Source: DATAFO01 sp046728935
Lineage (GTDB): Bacteria > Actinomycetota > Thermoleophilia > Solirubrobacterales > 70-9
Length of the DNA: 37,643 nt
Reading direction: 5' to 3'
Assembly: GCA_046728935.1 (NCBI GenBank)
Contig: JBKPFS010000039.1
Coordinates: 1-37,643, forward strand
The translations under genes were made by a program, and so were the position numbers. The number at the start of each line of letters is the position of its first letter. Position 1 is the first letter of the stretch. This document shows positions 7,587 to 15,353 of the stretch, one piece after another. Below the pieces are notes generated by a model. The model had not been told where the DNA came from. It saw nothing but the letters and a program-made list of their open reading frames with translations, and did no database searches.

Positions 7587-8750
7587 CTAGCCCAGCGTCC
7601 GTGCGATCACCAGGCGCTGGATCTCGTTCGTGCCCTCGTAGATCTGGGTGATCTTGGCGTCGCGCATCATGCGCTCGACGGGATACTCGCTGACGTATCC
7701 GTAGCCGCCGAGGACCTGGACGGCTTCCGTGGTGACCCACATCGCCGTGTCGGAGGCCACGAGCTTCGCCATCGCGGAGTACTTGCCCATGTCGGCGTCG
7801 CCCGTATCGACCTTCGAGCACGCGCGGTAGAGCAGCTCGCGCGCGGCCGCGGTGCGCGACTCCATGTCGGCGAGCTTGAACTGGATCCCCTGGAATGAGG
7901 CGATCGGCTTGCCGAACTGCTGGCGCTCCTGCGCGTAGGCCGCGGCGTAGTCGGTGGCACCCTGGGCGATGCCCACGGCCTGCGCGGCGACTCCCAACCG
8001 GGAGCGGTCGAGGGTCGCCATCGCCACCTTGAAGCCCTCGCCCTCGGTGCCGATCAGGTTCTCCGACGGCACGCGGACGCCGTCGAATATCGGCTGCCCG
8101 GTGGGCGAGCCGCGGATCCCCATCTTGTGCTCGAGCTTGCCGACCGCAAAGCCGGGCCGGTCGGCCTCGACGACGAAGGCGGAAATCCCGTGTGAATGCC
8201 CGGCGTCGGGGTCGGTGACCGCGAAGCAGATGTAGAAGTCGGCGATGCCGAGGTTGGTGATCCAGTTCTTGGACCCGTCGATCACCCACTCCGAGCCATC
8301 ACGGACCGCCCGCGTGCGCATTCCGCCCGGATCCGAGCCCGCGTCGGGCTCGGACAGTGCGAACGCTGGCGTCCATTCGCCGCTCGCGCAGCGCGGGAGG
8401 AAGCGCTGCTTCTGCTCGTCGGTGCCGAAGAGCTTGATCGGCAACGTCCCCAGCTCCTGGATCATCAGCATCAGCGCGGTCGAGGCGCAGGCCCTGGCCA
8501 CCTCCTCGATCGCGATGTTGAGCATCAGCGCGCCGGTGCCCGTACCTCCATGGTCGACCTCGAACGGCAAGCCGAAGAGGTCGTGCTCGGCGAACAGCTC
8601 GCGCAGATCGTGCGGGTAAGCGGCGTCGCGATCGATCTCGGCCGCCCGCGGAGCCACGCGCTCGCTCACGATGCGCCGGATCGTGTCGCGGAACTCGATG
8701 AACTGCTCAGGCAGCGAGTACGGCGCGCCGGGCTCGACTGCGGTCGCCAT
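7587..8750 (-). CDS. Acyl-CoA dehydrogenase
   Basis: A 387-residue FAD-dependent acyl-CoA dehydrogenase, of standard length. It oxidises acyl-CoA to 2-enoyl-CoA and passes electrons to ETF. Signatures are FALSEPDAGSDPGGM (FAD/substrate loop), WITNLG, RQQFGKPIASFQ, QVLGGYGY and the catalytic base Glu372 in YEGTNEIQR. The frame is open upstream to 9170, but the protein family begins near MATAVEPGAPYSLPEQ. ATG 8750 is supported by TACCCT 7 nt upstream, a leaderless-type promoter. It faces the thiolase gene; both probably act in fatty acid or branched-chain acyl-CoA breakdown. Confidence 0.93.
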   Translation of the reverse strand: MATAVEPGAPYSLPEQFIEFRDTIRRIVSERVAPRAAEIDRDAAYPHDLRELFAEHDLFGLPFEVDHGGTGTGALMLNIAIEEVARACASTALMLMIQELGTLPIKLFGTDEQKQRFLPRCASGEWTPAFALSEPDAGSDPGGMRTRAVRDGSEWVIDGSKNWITNLGIADFYICFAVTDPDAGHSHGISAFVVEADRPGFAVGKLEHKMGIRGSPTGQPIFDGVRVPSENLIGTEGEGFKVAMATLDRSRLGVAAQAVGIAQGATDYAAAYAQERQQFGKPIASFQGIQFKLADMESRTAAARELLYRACSKVDTGDADMGKYSAMAKLVASDTAMWVTTEAVQVLGGYGYVSEYPVERMMRDAKITQIYEGTNEIQRLVIARTLG

Positions 8751-8757
8751 CCGGGCC

Positions 8758-8763
8758 AGGGTA
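8758..8763 (-). promoter_or_regulatory. Putative -10 box of the acyl-CoA dehydrogenase gene
   Basis: TACCCT on the minus strand, 7 nt before the ATG at 8750, matching the TANNNT pattern seen before other starts in this window. It implies a leaderless transcript. Confidence 0.45.
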
Positions 8764-8880
8764 CCGCCGCTCCCGCCCCGGCTTGATGCGCGACGCACAA
8801 TCGGACAAGAGGGCTGATGTGGGCTATCCGCGCACGCGCATGACGCCGCATGCCGTCGCTGGATCGGCACCCACGACCTC

Positions 8881-8901
8881 GCAGGTAGCGCTTCTACCTG
8901 C
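8881..8901. promoter_or_regulatory. Inverted repeat upstream of the dioxygenase-P450 operon
   Basis: GCAGGTAG (8881-8888) and CTACCTGC (8894-8901) form a perfect 8-bp inverted repeat with a 5-nt spacer. It lies in the 268-bp gap between the divergent acyl-CoA dehydrogenase and dioxygenase genes, about 118 bp before the dioxygenase start. A dimeric repressor operator (for example TetR-type) is the likeliest reading, but no such regulator gene is in the window. A TAGAGT at 8972-8977 could be the operon -10 box. Confidence 0.5.
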
Positions 8902-9018
8902 TTCGGCCGCGTGCACCGCCCAGCTCGGCCTGCGGCGCCCCCGCGCACGCGCCTGGCCCCCACCAACCCTCTAGAGTCCCGCTCGCACGTGTCAACGAAC
9001 ACGGGGTGAGGGTTTGAG

Positions 9019-10821
9019 ATGGATGTGATGGGCACGATCGAGGGCGCGTTCTCGCGCGTCAACTCGACGGTCTTCAAGGGCGTGAACAGGGCCCGCGAGT
9101 GGTGGCAGCTGCCCACGCCCGTGGCGCTGCTCAACCTGCGGGCGTACCGCGACGACATGCGCAAGCTCAACCTCTACGACACCGAGGAGCGCGACGGTGG
9201 CGGCACCGTGCCGCTCGAGCAGCTGCCGAAGCACCGCACATACGACGGCTCGCTTCAGGACCCGACCGATCCGCAGATGGGCCAGGTCGGCACCCGCTTC
9301 GGGCGCAACATCGACCCGACCGCCACCCCGCCCGAGTCCCCCGAGCAGAGGCTCGATCCGAACCCTCGCGAGATCGCCAACCGCCTCCTGCATCGCGACG
9401 TCTTCAAGCCGGCCACCTCACTCAACGTGCTCGCGGCCTGCTGGATCCAGTTCCAGAACCACGATTGGTTCGGCCACGGCGAGAACGACCCCAACGCCCA
9501 CATCGAGGTGCCGCTGCCCGCCGGGGACGAGTGGCCCGACGGCGATCCGATGAAGATCAGGCGGACCCATCCCGACCGCACCGACATGGACGGGGGCTCG
9601 GCGCCGCCGGCCTACGTCAACACCGTTACGCACTGGTGGGACCTCTCCCAGGTCTACGGCTCCACCGAGGAGCGAAACCGCGAGCTGCGTGCCGGCGAGG
9701 ACGGCAAGATGCTGGTTGAGGACGGGCGACTGCCGAACGAGAAGGTGCGCAAGCTCGACGGCGTCGACCTCACCGGCTTCTCAGACAACTACTGGATCGG
9801 GCTCTCGCTGCTCCACACCCTGTTCGTCAAGGAGCACAACGCGATCTGCGATCACCTCAAGGGCGCCTACCCCACCTGGGATGACGAGAAGCTCTTCCTG
9901 ACCGCGCGCCTAGTGAACTCGGCGCTGAGCGCGAAGATCCACACGGTCGAGTGGACGCCGGGGATTCTCGCCAACCCGGTGTTGGAGCGGGCGATGAACG
10001 CCAACTGGTACGGGGTGCTGCCGCGATGGGTGCGGCAGAAGTTCGGGCACGTCGGCACGGAGATGATCGGCGGCGTCGTCGGCTCGACCCAGGCGCACCA
10101 CGCGGCCGCCTACGCGATCACCGAGGAGTTCGTCTCGGTGTATCGACTCCATCCGCTGCTCCCCGACGACTACGAGATCCGCGATCACCGCAACGGCGAG
10201 CTGATCGCGACCACGGACTTCGACCCGATCCAGGGCGCGGGGACCCGGGCCTCGATCGACGAGTGGGGGCTGTCCAACCTCCTCTACTCGTTCGGGATCG
10301 CGAGCCCCGGCGCGATCACGCTCCGGAACCATCCCCGGGCGCTCGCCAACCACGTCCGCCTGACGGGCGAGCGGGTGGACCTCGCCACGATCGACATCCT
10401 GCGCGACCGCGAGCGCGGCGTCTCCCGCTACAACGACTTCCGCGAGAAGCTGCGCAAGAGCAGGGTGAAGAGGTTCGAGGACCTCACCGACAAGCCCGAG
10501 CTTGCGAAGGAGATCGAGGACGTCTACGACGGGGACATCGACCGGGTCGACCTCCAGGTCGGGCTGCTCGCCGAGCCGCTGCCGCCGGGCTTCGGATTCA
10601 GCGACACGGCCTTCCGGATCTTCATCCTGATGGCCTCCCGGCGACTGCGAAGCGACCGCTTCTTCACCAACGACTACTCCCCCGACGTCTACATGCCGGA
10701 GGGCATTCGCTGGGTGGAGGAGAACACGATGGGCGACGTCCTCCTACGCCACCACCCGGAGCTCGCGCCGGCGCTCGACGGGGTCGAGAACGCATTCGCC
10801 CCCTGGCGCAAGCTCGCGTAG
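9019..10821 (+). CDS. Fatty acid alpha-dioxygenase-like heme peroxidase
   Basis: A 600-residue member of the animal heme peroxidase/cyclooxygenase superfamily, closest by recognisable motifs to plant alpha-dioxygenases, which convert fatty acids to 2(R)-hydroperoxides that decay to aldehydes one carbon shorter. The distal heme His is His148 in WIQFQNHDWF. Tyr375 and His378 in SVYRLHPLLPD match the catalytic tyrosyl-radical residue and proximal heme ligand. His308 in KIHTVEWTP matches the carboxylate-binding His of rice alpha-DOX. The segments LRDRERGVSRYNDFR, DLTDKPE, DVYDGDIDRVDLQVGLLAE and SRRLRSDRFFTNDY follow the plant enzyme closely. There is no signal peptide or membrane helix. A purine-rich GGTGAGGG lies upstream of the ATG. 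A cytochrome P450 follows after 13 bp. Confidence 0.9.
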   Translation: MDVMGTIEGAFSRVNSTVFKGVNRAREWWQLPTPVALLNLRAYRDDMRKLNLYDTEERDGGGTVPLEQLPKHRTYDGSLQDPTDPQMGQVGTRFGRNIDPTATPPESPEQRLDPNPREIANRLLHRDVFKPATSLNVLAACWIQFQNHDWFGHGENDPNAHIEVPLPAGDEWPDGDPMKIRRTHPDRTDMDGGSAPPAYVNTVTHWWDLSQVYGSTEERNRELRAGEDGKMLVEDGRLPNEKVRKLDGVDLTGFSDNYWIGLSLLHTLFVKEHNAICDHLKGAYPTWDDEKLFLTARLVNSALSAKIHTVEWTPGILANPVLERAMNANWYGVLPRWVRQKFGHVGTEMIGGVVGSTQAHHAAAYAITEEFVSVYRLHPLLPDDYEIRDHRNGELIATTDFDPIQGAGTRASIDEWGLSNLLYSFGIASPGAITLRNHPRALANHVRLTGERVDLATIDILRDRERGVSRYNDFREKLRKSRVKRFEDLTDKPELAKEIEDVYDGDIDRVDLQVGLLAEPLPPGFGFSDTAFRIFILMASRRLRSDRFFTNDYSPDVYMPEGIRWVEENTMGDVLLRHHPELAPALDGVENAFAPWRKLA

Positions 10822-10834
10822 GCGCGCGTAGGTA

Positions 10835-12187
10835 ATGGCTGGCGAGCCCCCCAGCGCGTCGCTGCTCGAGAACGCGCGCTTCAACTCGCTCGTGATCGTG
10901 CCCAACGCCGTCCAGGGGCTCTTCCGGCGCCGGCGGGTCGCGGTGGCCGTGGCAACGCGCGCGAACGTCGACGGCTGGGCCATCGGCCTGCTCTCGCGCA
11001 TGCGGCGCCGTCATGGCGGCGGCCCGGTCTGGGTGCGCGTGATCAGGGACCGGGCGCTGCTGCTGCTCACACCGGCCGACGTCCACCGCGCGCTCGAGGG
11101 GTCGCCCGAGCCGTTCGCCTCCGACCCGGAGGGAAAGCGCAAGGGGATGACGGCCTTCCAGCCCGACGCGTTGACGATCTCCCGCGGAGAGCAATGGCGC
11201 GAGCGGCGCGAGTTCACGGAGGCCGTGCTGGATACTCGCGAGCCGCTGCACCGGTTCAGTGATCGCTTCGCGGGGGTCGCGGACGAGGAGGCGTGGGCGC
11301 TGATCGACGAGGCCGAGAGCCTCTCCGGCGCGCGCCTCGAATGGGATCCGTGGAACCGCGCGTTCCGCCGGCTCACCCGTCGCGTGGTGCTCGGCGACGC
11401 GAGCCGCGACGACGAGGGGCTGAGCGAGCTGCTTGGGGAGATGATGGAGGAGGGCAACGGCATGCCGGGAAGGCCCTCCCAGCGCTACCCCGGATTCATC
11501 GAGCGGATCGGCAGCTACGCCGAGGCAGCGGGGCCCGGCAGCCTGGTGAGCCTGGTCGCCGAAGCGCCGATGGGCGCGCAGACGGAGCCGCTGGGCCAGG
11601 TGCCCCACTGGCTGTTCGCGATGGGCGACACGCTGGCGATCAACGCCTTCCGGGCCCTGGCGCTGATCGCGAGCCACCCGCGCCAGCGGGCTCGGGTGCT
11701 CGATGAGGTGTCGAGCGCCGCCGCCGACGACGCGCCGGACGCCGGCGCCGTAGCCGGGCTTCGCTACCTCGACGCGTGCCTGTCCGAGGCGATGCGCATC
11801 TGGCCGACGACTCCGATGCTCTCGCGGGAGACCGTCGCCGACACGGATTGGCGCGGGGTGAGCGTGCCCGCGGGAACGCAGGTCCTGATCGTGAACACGT
11901 TCCTTCACCGCGACCGCGAGCGCCACGCATGGGCCGACCGCTTCGCCCCGGAGCGGTGGATCGACGGCGAGGCCGCCGAGGACTGGGCCTTCAACCACTT
12001 CAGCCGCGGCCCGCAGGGATGTCCCGGCGCCGCCCTGACGCTCTTCTTGGGCAGGGCGTTCCTCGCGGCGCTGCTGCGGCGGCGCGAAATCGACCTGCTG
12101 GCGCCCAGGCTCGACCCGGAGCGCCCGCTGCCCCAGATGCTCGACTACTTCGGCCTTCGGCTCGAGCTAGCGGGCCGGCCGGCGTAG
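10835..12187 (+). CDS. Cytochrome P450
   Basis: A 450-residue soluble P450. The heme-thiolate loop is FSRGPQGCPG with Cys396, the K-helix ExxR is EAMR in CLSEAMRIWP, and the PERF-like segment is FAPERW. The I-helix reads LFAMGDTLAINAF, so the acidic-Thr pair (DT) usually needed for oxygen activation is present and is followed by an Asn two residues after the next Leu-Ala. It starts 13 bp after the alpha-dioxygenase-like gene and is surely co-transcribed. In fungal Ppo enzymes a dioxygenase domain is fused to a P450 that rearranges the hydroperoxide; by analogy this P450 may act on the 2-hydroperoxy acid or the derived aldehyde. That is inference; it could also use normal oxygen/electron transfer, and no ferredoxin is nearby. 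Confidence 0.9.
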   Translation: MAGEPPSASLLENARFNSLVIVPNAVQGLFRRRRVAVAVATRANVDGWAIGLLSRMRRRHGGGPVWVRVIRDRALLLLTPADVHRALEGSPEPFASDPEGKRKGMTAFQPDALTISRGEQWRERREFTEAVLDTREPLHRFSDRFAGVADEEAWALIDEAESLSGARLEWDPWNRAFRRLTRRVVLGDASRDDEGLSELLGEMMEEGNGMPGRPSQRYPGFIERIGSYAEAAGPGSLVSLVAEAPMGAQTEPLGQVPHWLFAMGDTLAINAFRALALIASHPRQRARVLDEVSSAAADDAPDAGAVAGLRYLDACLSEAMRIWPTTPMLSRETVADTDWRGVSVPAGTQVLIVNTFLHRDRERHAWADRFAPERWIDGEAAEDWAFNHFSRGPQGCPGAALTLFLGRAFLAALLRRREIDLLAPRLDPERPLPQMLDYFGLRLELAGRPA

Positions 12188-12213
12188 CGACGACGAACGC
12201 CGCACGCCTGGGC

Positions 12214-13005
12214 TTACTCCTCGGTCAGATCCGCGTCCGGGAGGTCGGTCGACAACCCGGCCGCTCCCGCTGGCCGCCCATGTCCCTCGCCTGGCGGAGA
12301 GTCCGGCTTACCCTTGGGAGCGATCTCCGAGCTGCCCGGATCCTCGGGCGGAGTGCCGTTGCCGCTGGGCTGGGGCTGCGTGTCGCTTTGGCCCGGCGCC
12401 TCGGGCGGCGTTTCGCCGCTTCGCGCCTGCGTCGCGGTCCTCTGGCCCTCGGACGCGTTCTCGTTGGCGTGCCCGGCGCCCGGGGTCTCGCCGTCGTTGG
12501 CGGAGTTGCCACCGGACGACGCGGCGGGGGCCGTCTCGCCGGCGGAGGAGGACTCGCGCTCGCGCGCGTGACCGCGCGAGCGCTTGTCGCCCGCCTGGCC
12601 GGAGTCCTCGTCGGACCCGGGCACGTCCACGCCGAGGCCTTCGAGCGCATCGCTGATCGGCTCGGGCGGCCTCACCCCGGCCAGGGCGAGGCCCGCTCCG
12701 AGGCCGAACGTTGCGAGCGCTACGACCGCCAGCCGGCGCGCGATGAGCCACCCGCGCGGGGCGGGCGTGCGCGGGCGCAGCCTCTGCGCGCTCACCGCGT
12801 CACCCGCGGTCGCCATCGGCATCCGCTCCGCCTCGACCAGCATCGCCGCAACGTGACGCTCGGAGACTGAGGGGTGGAGCGGGCGCACGAACGCAGCGCG
12901 AACGTCGCGCGCGAATTCCGCAAGCTCCGGCTCTGGCCCCAGCAGGCTCATCTCCTTACCTTGAGCGTCGAACGGATGCCCTGGGTTATGGCCGTTGTCG
13001 CTCAT
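12214..13005 (-). CDS. Putative anti-sigma factor, single-pass membrane protein
   Basis: A 263-residue protein with a cytosolic N-terminal region (1-85), one transmembrane helix (about 88-108) and a long extracytoplasmic tail rich in Gly, Pro, Ser, Asp and Glu that looks disordered. It overlaps the stop of the ECF sigma factor gene by 4 bp (13002-13005), the standard coupling for sigma/anti-sigma pairs. There is no zinc-type HxxxCxxC motif and indeed no Cys in the N-terminal part, so it would not be a ZAS-type anti-sigma. The function is assigned from gene order and topology only. Confidence 0.65.
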   Translation of the reverse strand: MSDNGHNPGHPFDAQGKEMSLLGPEPELAEFARDVRAAFVRPLHPSVSERHVAAMLVEAERMPMATAGDAVSAQRLRPRTPAPRGWLIARRLAVVALATFGLGAGLALAGVRPPEPISDALEGLGVDVPGSDEDSGQAGDKRSRGHARERESSSAGETAPAASSGGNSANDGETPGAGHANENASEGQRTATQARSGETPPEAPGQSDTQPQPSGNGTPPEDPGSSEIAPKGKPDSPPGEGHGRPAGAAGLSTDLPDADLTEE

Positions 13006-13580
13006 CGCCTCGCCCGGGCGTGCTCGAGTTGCCTGCGCACGGCGGCCAGCCCGCGCCGCTGAAGCTGCTTCACGGCTCCTGTGCGCTTGCCGACTACGCG
13101 GGCGACGTCCTCCACCGACAGATCGCCGACGATCCGCAGCAGCAGGACGTCGCGCTGATCAGGTGAGAGCGAGGCGAGGACCGAGGTCACGCGCTCGAGG
13201 GCGAGCCTCTCCAGCGCCTCGCTCTCGACGTTCCCGCCGGGCGGTTCGGACTCCGCCTCCGGATCCGCCACCGTGCGCTCGATTCGGCGGGCCGCGCGGC
13301 GGCGCTCATCGAGAAGACGGTGGTGGGTGATCTTGAACACCCAGGCGCGGAAGCCGCGGGCGGGACCATCGAACCGGGGCAGGTCACGCACCACCTGGAG
13401 GAAGACCTCGCCCGCCAGGTCCTCTGGATCGGCCACATCCCGCGCGCGCAGGTAACCGAGGACTCCGGGGGCGAGCGCTGCATAGATCTCGCGCCACGCC
13501 TCCTGCTCGCCGGCGCGCGCCGAGGCCAGTAGGCGCTCGAACCCCTTGTCGCGGGCCTCTTGTCTGGGATCTGGACTCAC
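13002..13580 (-). CDS. ECF-type RNA polymerase sigma factor
   Basis: A 192-residue sigma-70 family factor with two conserved parts: sigma region 2 (about 12-95, with DPEDLAGEVFLQVVRDLPRF and FRAWVFKITHHRLLDERRR) and region 4 (about 135-190, with LSPDQRDVLLLRIVGDLSVE and the helix-turn-helix VARVVGKRTGAVKQLQRRGL). The linker is acidic. It starts with GTG and shows no clear ribosome site. It is followed, with a 4-bp overlap, by its probable membrane anti-sigma partner. Two RTX-repeat genes lie upstream and may be targets, which is unproven. Confidence 0.93.
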   Translation of the reverse strand: MSPDPRQEARDKGFERLLASARAGEQEAWREIYAALAPGVLGYLRARDVADPEDLAGEVFLQVVRDLPRFDGPARGFRAWVFKITHHRLLDERRRAARRIERTVADPEAESEPPGGNVESEALERLALERVTSVLASLSPDQRDVLLLRIVGDLSVEDVARVVGKRTGAVKQLQRRGLAAVRRQLEHARARR

Positions 13581-13668
13581 CGTGAGTGGCTGGCGGGTGC
13601 CTAGGGATAGCGGATTGCGCTCCGTTTGACCACCATCACCATCGGCAGCGCGGGCGAAACCGCAAAGA

Positions 13669-13692
13669 GAAGGGGCCCCGAAGGGCCCCTTC
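13669..13692 (-). terminator. Intrinsic-type terminator of the minus-strand RTX gene
   Basis: A perfect 10-bp inverted repeat (13669-13678 with 13683-13692) with a 4-nt loop, 34 nt past the stop codon of the small RTX-like gene. On the minus strand it is followed by TCTTTG. It also insulates the sigma factor gene. Confidence 0.75.
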
Positions 13693-13725
13693 GTCTCTCA
13701 CCTGTGCTCGGGTCAGCGTGTGAGG

Positions 13726-14217
13726 TCAGGCGTGACTTGCCGGACCCTTGACGGTCTCGCAGTCAGCTGCGACGACGTCGTTCTTGTCGGCGCGGACCGT
13801 GTCCTCGCCGTCGCCGCAGGTGATGTCGTCCGCCTTCTTGCCATCACCGTTGGCTTTGATCGAGTCGTCGCCCTCGTCGCCCGAGATGGTGTCCTCCCCG
13901 TCCCCGCCGTCGATGCGGTCATTCTCGGTCCCGCCGCTCACGGTGTCCGGACCGTTGCCGCCGTCAACCGCGTCGTCGTCCTCGTCACCGTTGACGGTAT
14001 CGGCGCCCCGCTTGCCCAGCAGCGTGTCGTTGCCCGCCAGGCCTCTGATCGTGTCGTCACCCTTCTTGCCGACGATCTTGTCGGCGTTCTCGGTGCCGGT
14101 CAGGGTGTCGTCGCCCTTCGTGCCGCGAATCGTCTGCGCGACGGCGATGCCGGCGACGACGAGCAGCACGGCCAGCGCGCCGGCCAGCAGCGCGGTCAGG
14201 TGTGTGCGCTTCCGCAT
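13726..14217 (-). CDS. Secreted RTX-like calcium-binding repeat protein (short)
   Basis: A 163-residue exported protein. A signal peptide covers about residues 1-27 (basic MRKR, hydrophobic core, VAQT). The rest is a run of Asp/Gly-rich nonapeptides (GTKGDDTLTG, GLAGNDTLLG, GGNGPDTVSG, GGDGEDTISG), the RTX/hemolysin-type calcium-binding parallel beta-roll. Two Cys near the end (ITCGDGED and AADCETV) could form a disulfide cap, a common pattern in actinobacterial secreted RTX proteins. GAGGGAG lies before the ATG. It is transcribed away from a longer RTX gene starting 106 bp away. The function beyond calcium-dependent folding is unknown. Confidence 0.85.
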   Translation of the reverse strand: MRKRTHLTALLAGALAVLLVVAGIAVAQTIRGTKGDDTLTGTENADKIVGKKGDDTIRGLAGNDTLLGKRGADTVNGDEDDDAVDGGNGPDTVSGGTENDRIDGGDGEDTISGDEGDDSIKANGDGKKADDITCGDGEDTVRADKNDVVAADCETVKGPASHA

Positions 14218-14323
14218 CAGAGTGGCGCTCCCTCGTTCGCTTGCATGTCCTTCCCAATGAGCGACCGAACGCCGCGCGGGGTTACGCCTCCGGTGCGGAA
14301 AGCCATCAAGGGGTTATGCCCTC

Positions 14324-15232
14324 GTGACGGCGGGTAGGGTGGGGCGCGTGCGGGCGTGGCTCCCACTCCCGGCGGCCTGGCTGACGCTCATCGCCGGGCT
14401 GGTCCTACTCCTCACGGTTCAGGCTGCGGCCCAGGAGGCCGTGGTCTGCACCAAGCTCGAGAAGAGGCTCGACGACACCAAGTTCGACCTCGAGGGCGGG
14501 AGCGACAAGGTGAACCTGAAGGGCGGCAACGACAAGGCGCAGGGCGGGAGCGGCCGTGACCGGATCAAAGGCGGTCCCGGCCGGGACAAGATTGTGGGCG
14601 GCACGGGACGCGACAAGCTGATCGGGGGCCCCGGCAACGACATCCTGTGCGGCGCCGGCGAGGGCGACAAGATCAAGGGAGGGCCGGGGAAGGACGAGGT
14701 CTACGGCGAGGAGAAGGACGACAAGGTCGTCGGCGGCCCCGACGACGACTTCGTCCTCGGCAGCACCGGCGACGACCTCGTGATCGGATGGGGGCGGAAG
14801 GGCGGCGAGTACGTCGACGACGGCGCCGACGAGATCAACGGCGGCCATGAGGACGACCGCGTCGAGGGCGGCGGGGCAGACCTGGTCCTCGGGCTCGACG
14901 GCGACGACCTACTCCGCACGCGAACCCCCGACATCGCTCCCCGCAAGTTCGACGGCGGCGGGCAGAACGACACGATCTACGGCTCAAATCTCGCGGATCA
15001 GATGTTCGGCGGCGAGTTTGGCGACGACACCATCTTCGGTGGCCTGGGCAACGATGACATCTTCGGCGAGTCGGCCGACGACGACCTCTACGGCGAGGAG
15101 GGCGACGACCACCTGCGCGGCGGGAACGGGAAGGACAAGCTGCACGGGGGCGCCGGCTCCAACGACATCTGCGACGGGGGCGAGCAGGACGACACCGCCG
15201 ACGGCTGCGAGCAGACGCCGAACGTCCCCTAA
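14324..15232 (+). CDS. Secreted RTX-like calcium-binding repeat protein (long)
   Basis: A protein of up to 302 residues with a signal peptide (hydrophobic core AAWLTLIAGLVLLLTVQAAAQ) followed by many Asp/Gly-rich repeats (GGSGRDRIKG, GGTGRDKLIG, GGLGNDDIFG, GGNGKDKLHG) of the RTX beta-roll type. Cys residues flank the repeat region (VVCTKLE, DILCGAG, NDICDGG, DGCEQ), as in its divergent neighbour. GTG 14324 is listed; GTG 14348 (MRAWLPLPAAW) gives a more typical signal peptide and has GGTGGGG before it, so it may be the true start. There are no catalytic domains, so it is probably a structural or ion-binding surface protein. Confidence 0.82.
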   Translation: MTAGRVGRVRAWLPLPAAWLTLIAGLVLLLTVQAAAQEAVVCTKLEKRLDDTKFDLEGGSDKVNLKGGNDKAQGGSGRDRIKGGPGRDKIVGGTGRDKLIGGPGNDILCGAGEGDKIKGGPGKDEVYGEEKDDKVVGGPDDDFVLGSTGDDLVIGWGRKGGEYVDDGADEINGGHEDDRVEGGGADLVLGLDGDDLLRTRTPDIAPRKFDGGGQNDTIYGSNLADQMFGGEFGDDTIFGGLGNDDIFGESADDDLYGEEGDDHLRGGNGKDKLHGGAGSNDICDGGEQDDTADGCEQTPNVP

Positions 15233-15271
15233 GGGGGCGGCGAAAACCGAGTCTGGAGCGGACGCAGGGAG

Positions 15272-15315
15272 GTCGGCGACGCGAGCTTGGTCGAAACCCA
15301 AGTGAGCGAGCCGAC
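15272..15315. terminator. Imperfect hairpin between convergent genes
   Basis: GTCGGC (15272-15277) pairs with GCCGAC (15310-15315), with an inner AGCTTGG/CCCAAGT stem around a TCGAAA loop. It lies in the 121 bp between the 3' ends of the long RTX gene and the large acyl-CoA dehydrogenase gene, so a bidirectional terminator is likely. Confidence 0.4.
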
Positions 15316-15353
15316 CGACCGAGGACAACGCCAGACGACGGTTTGCAGGCGCC

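Noticed and set aside
8751..9018. A further gene in the gap before the dioxygenase
   Set aside because: Short frames here have no ribosome site, domain or coding-like pattern; the gap is better explained as the divergent control region.
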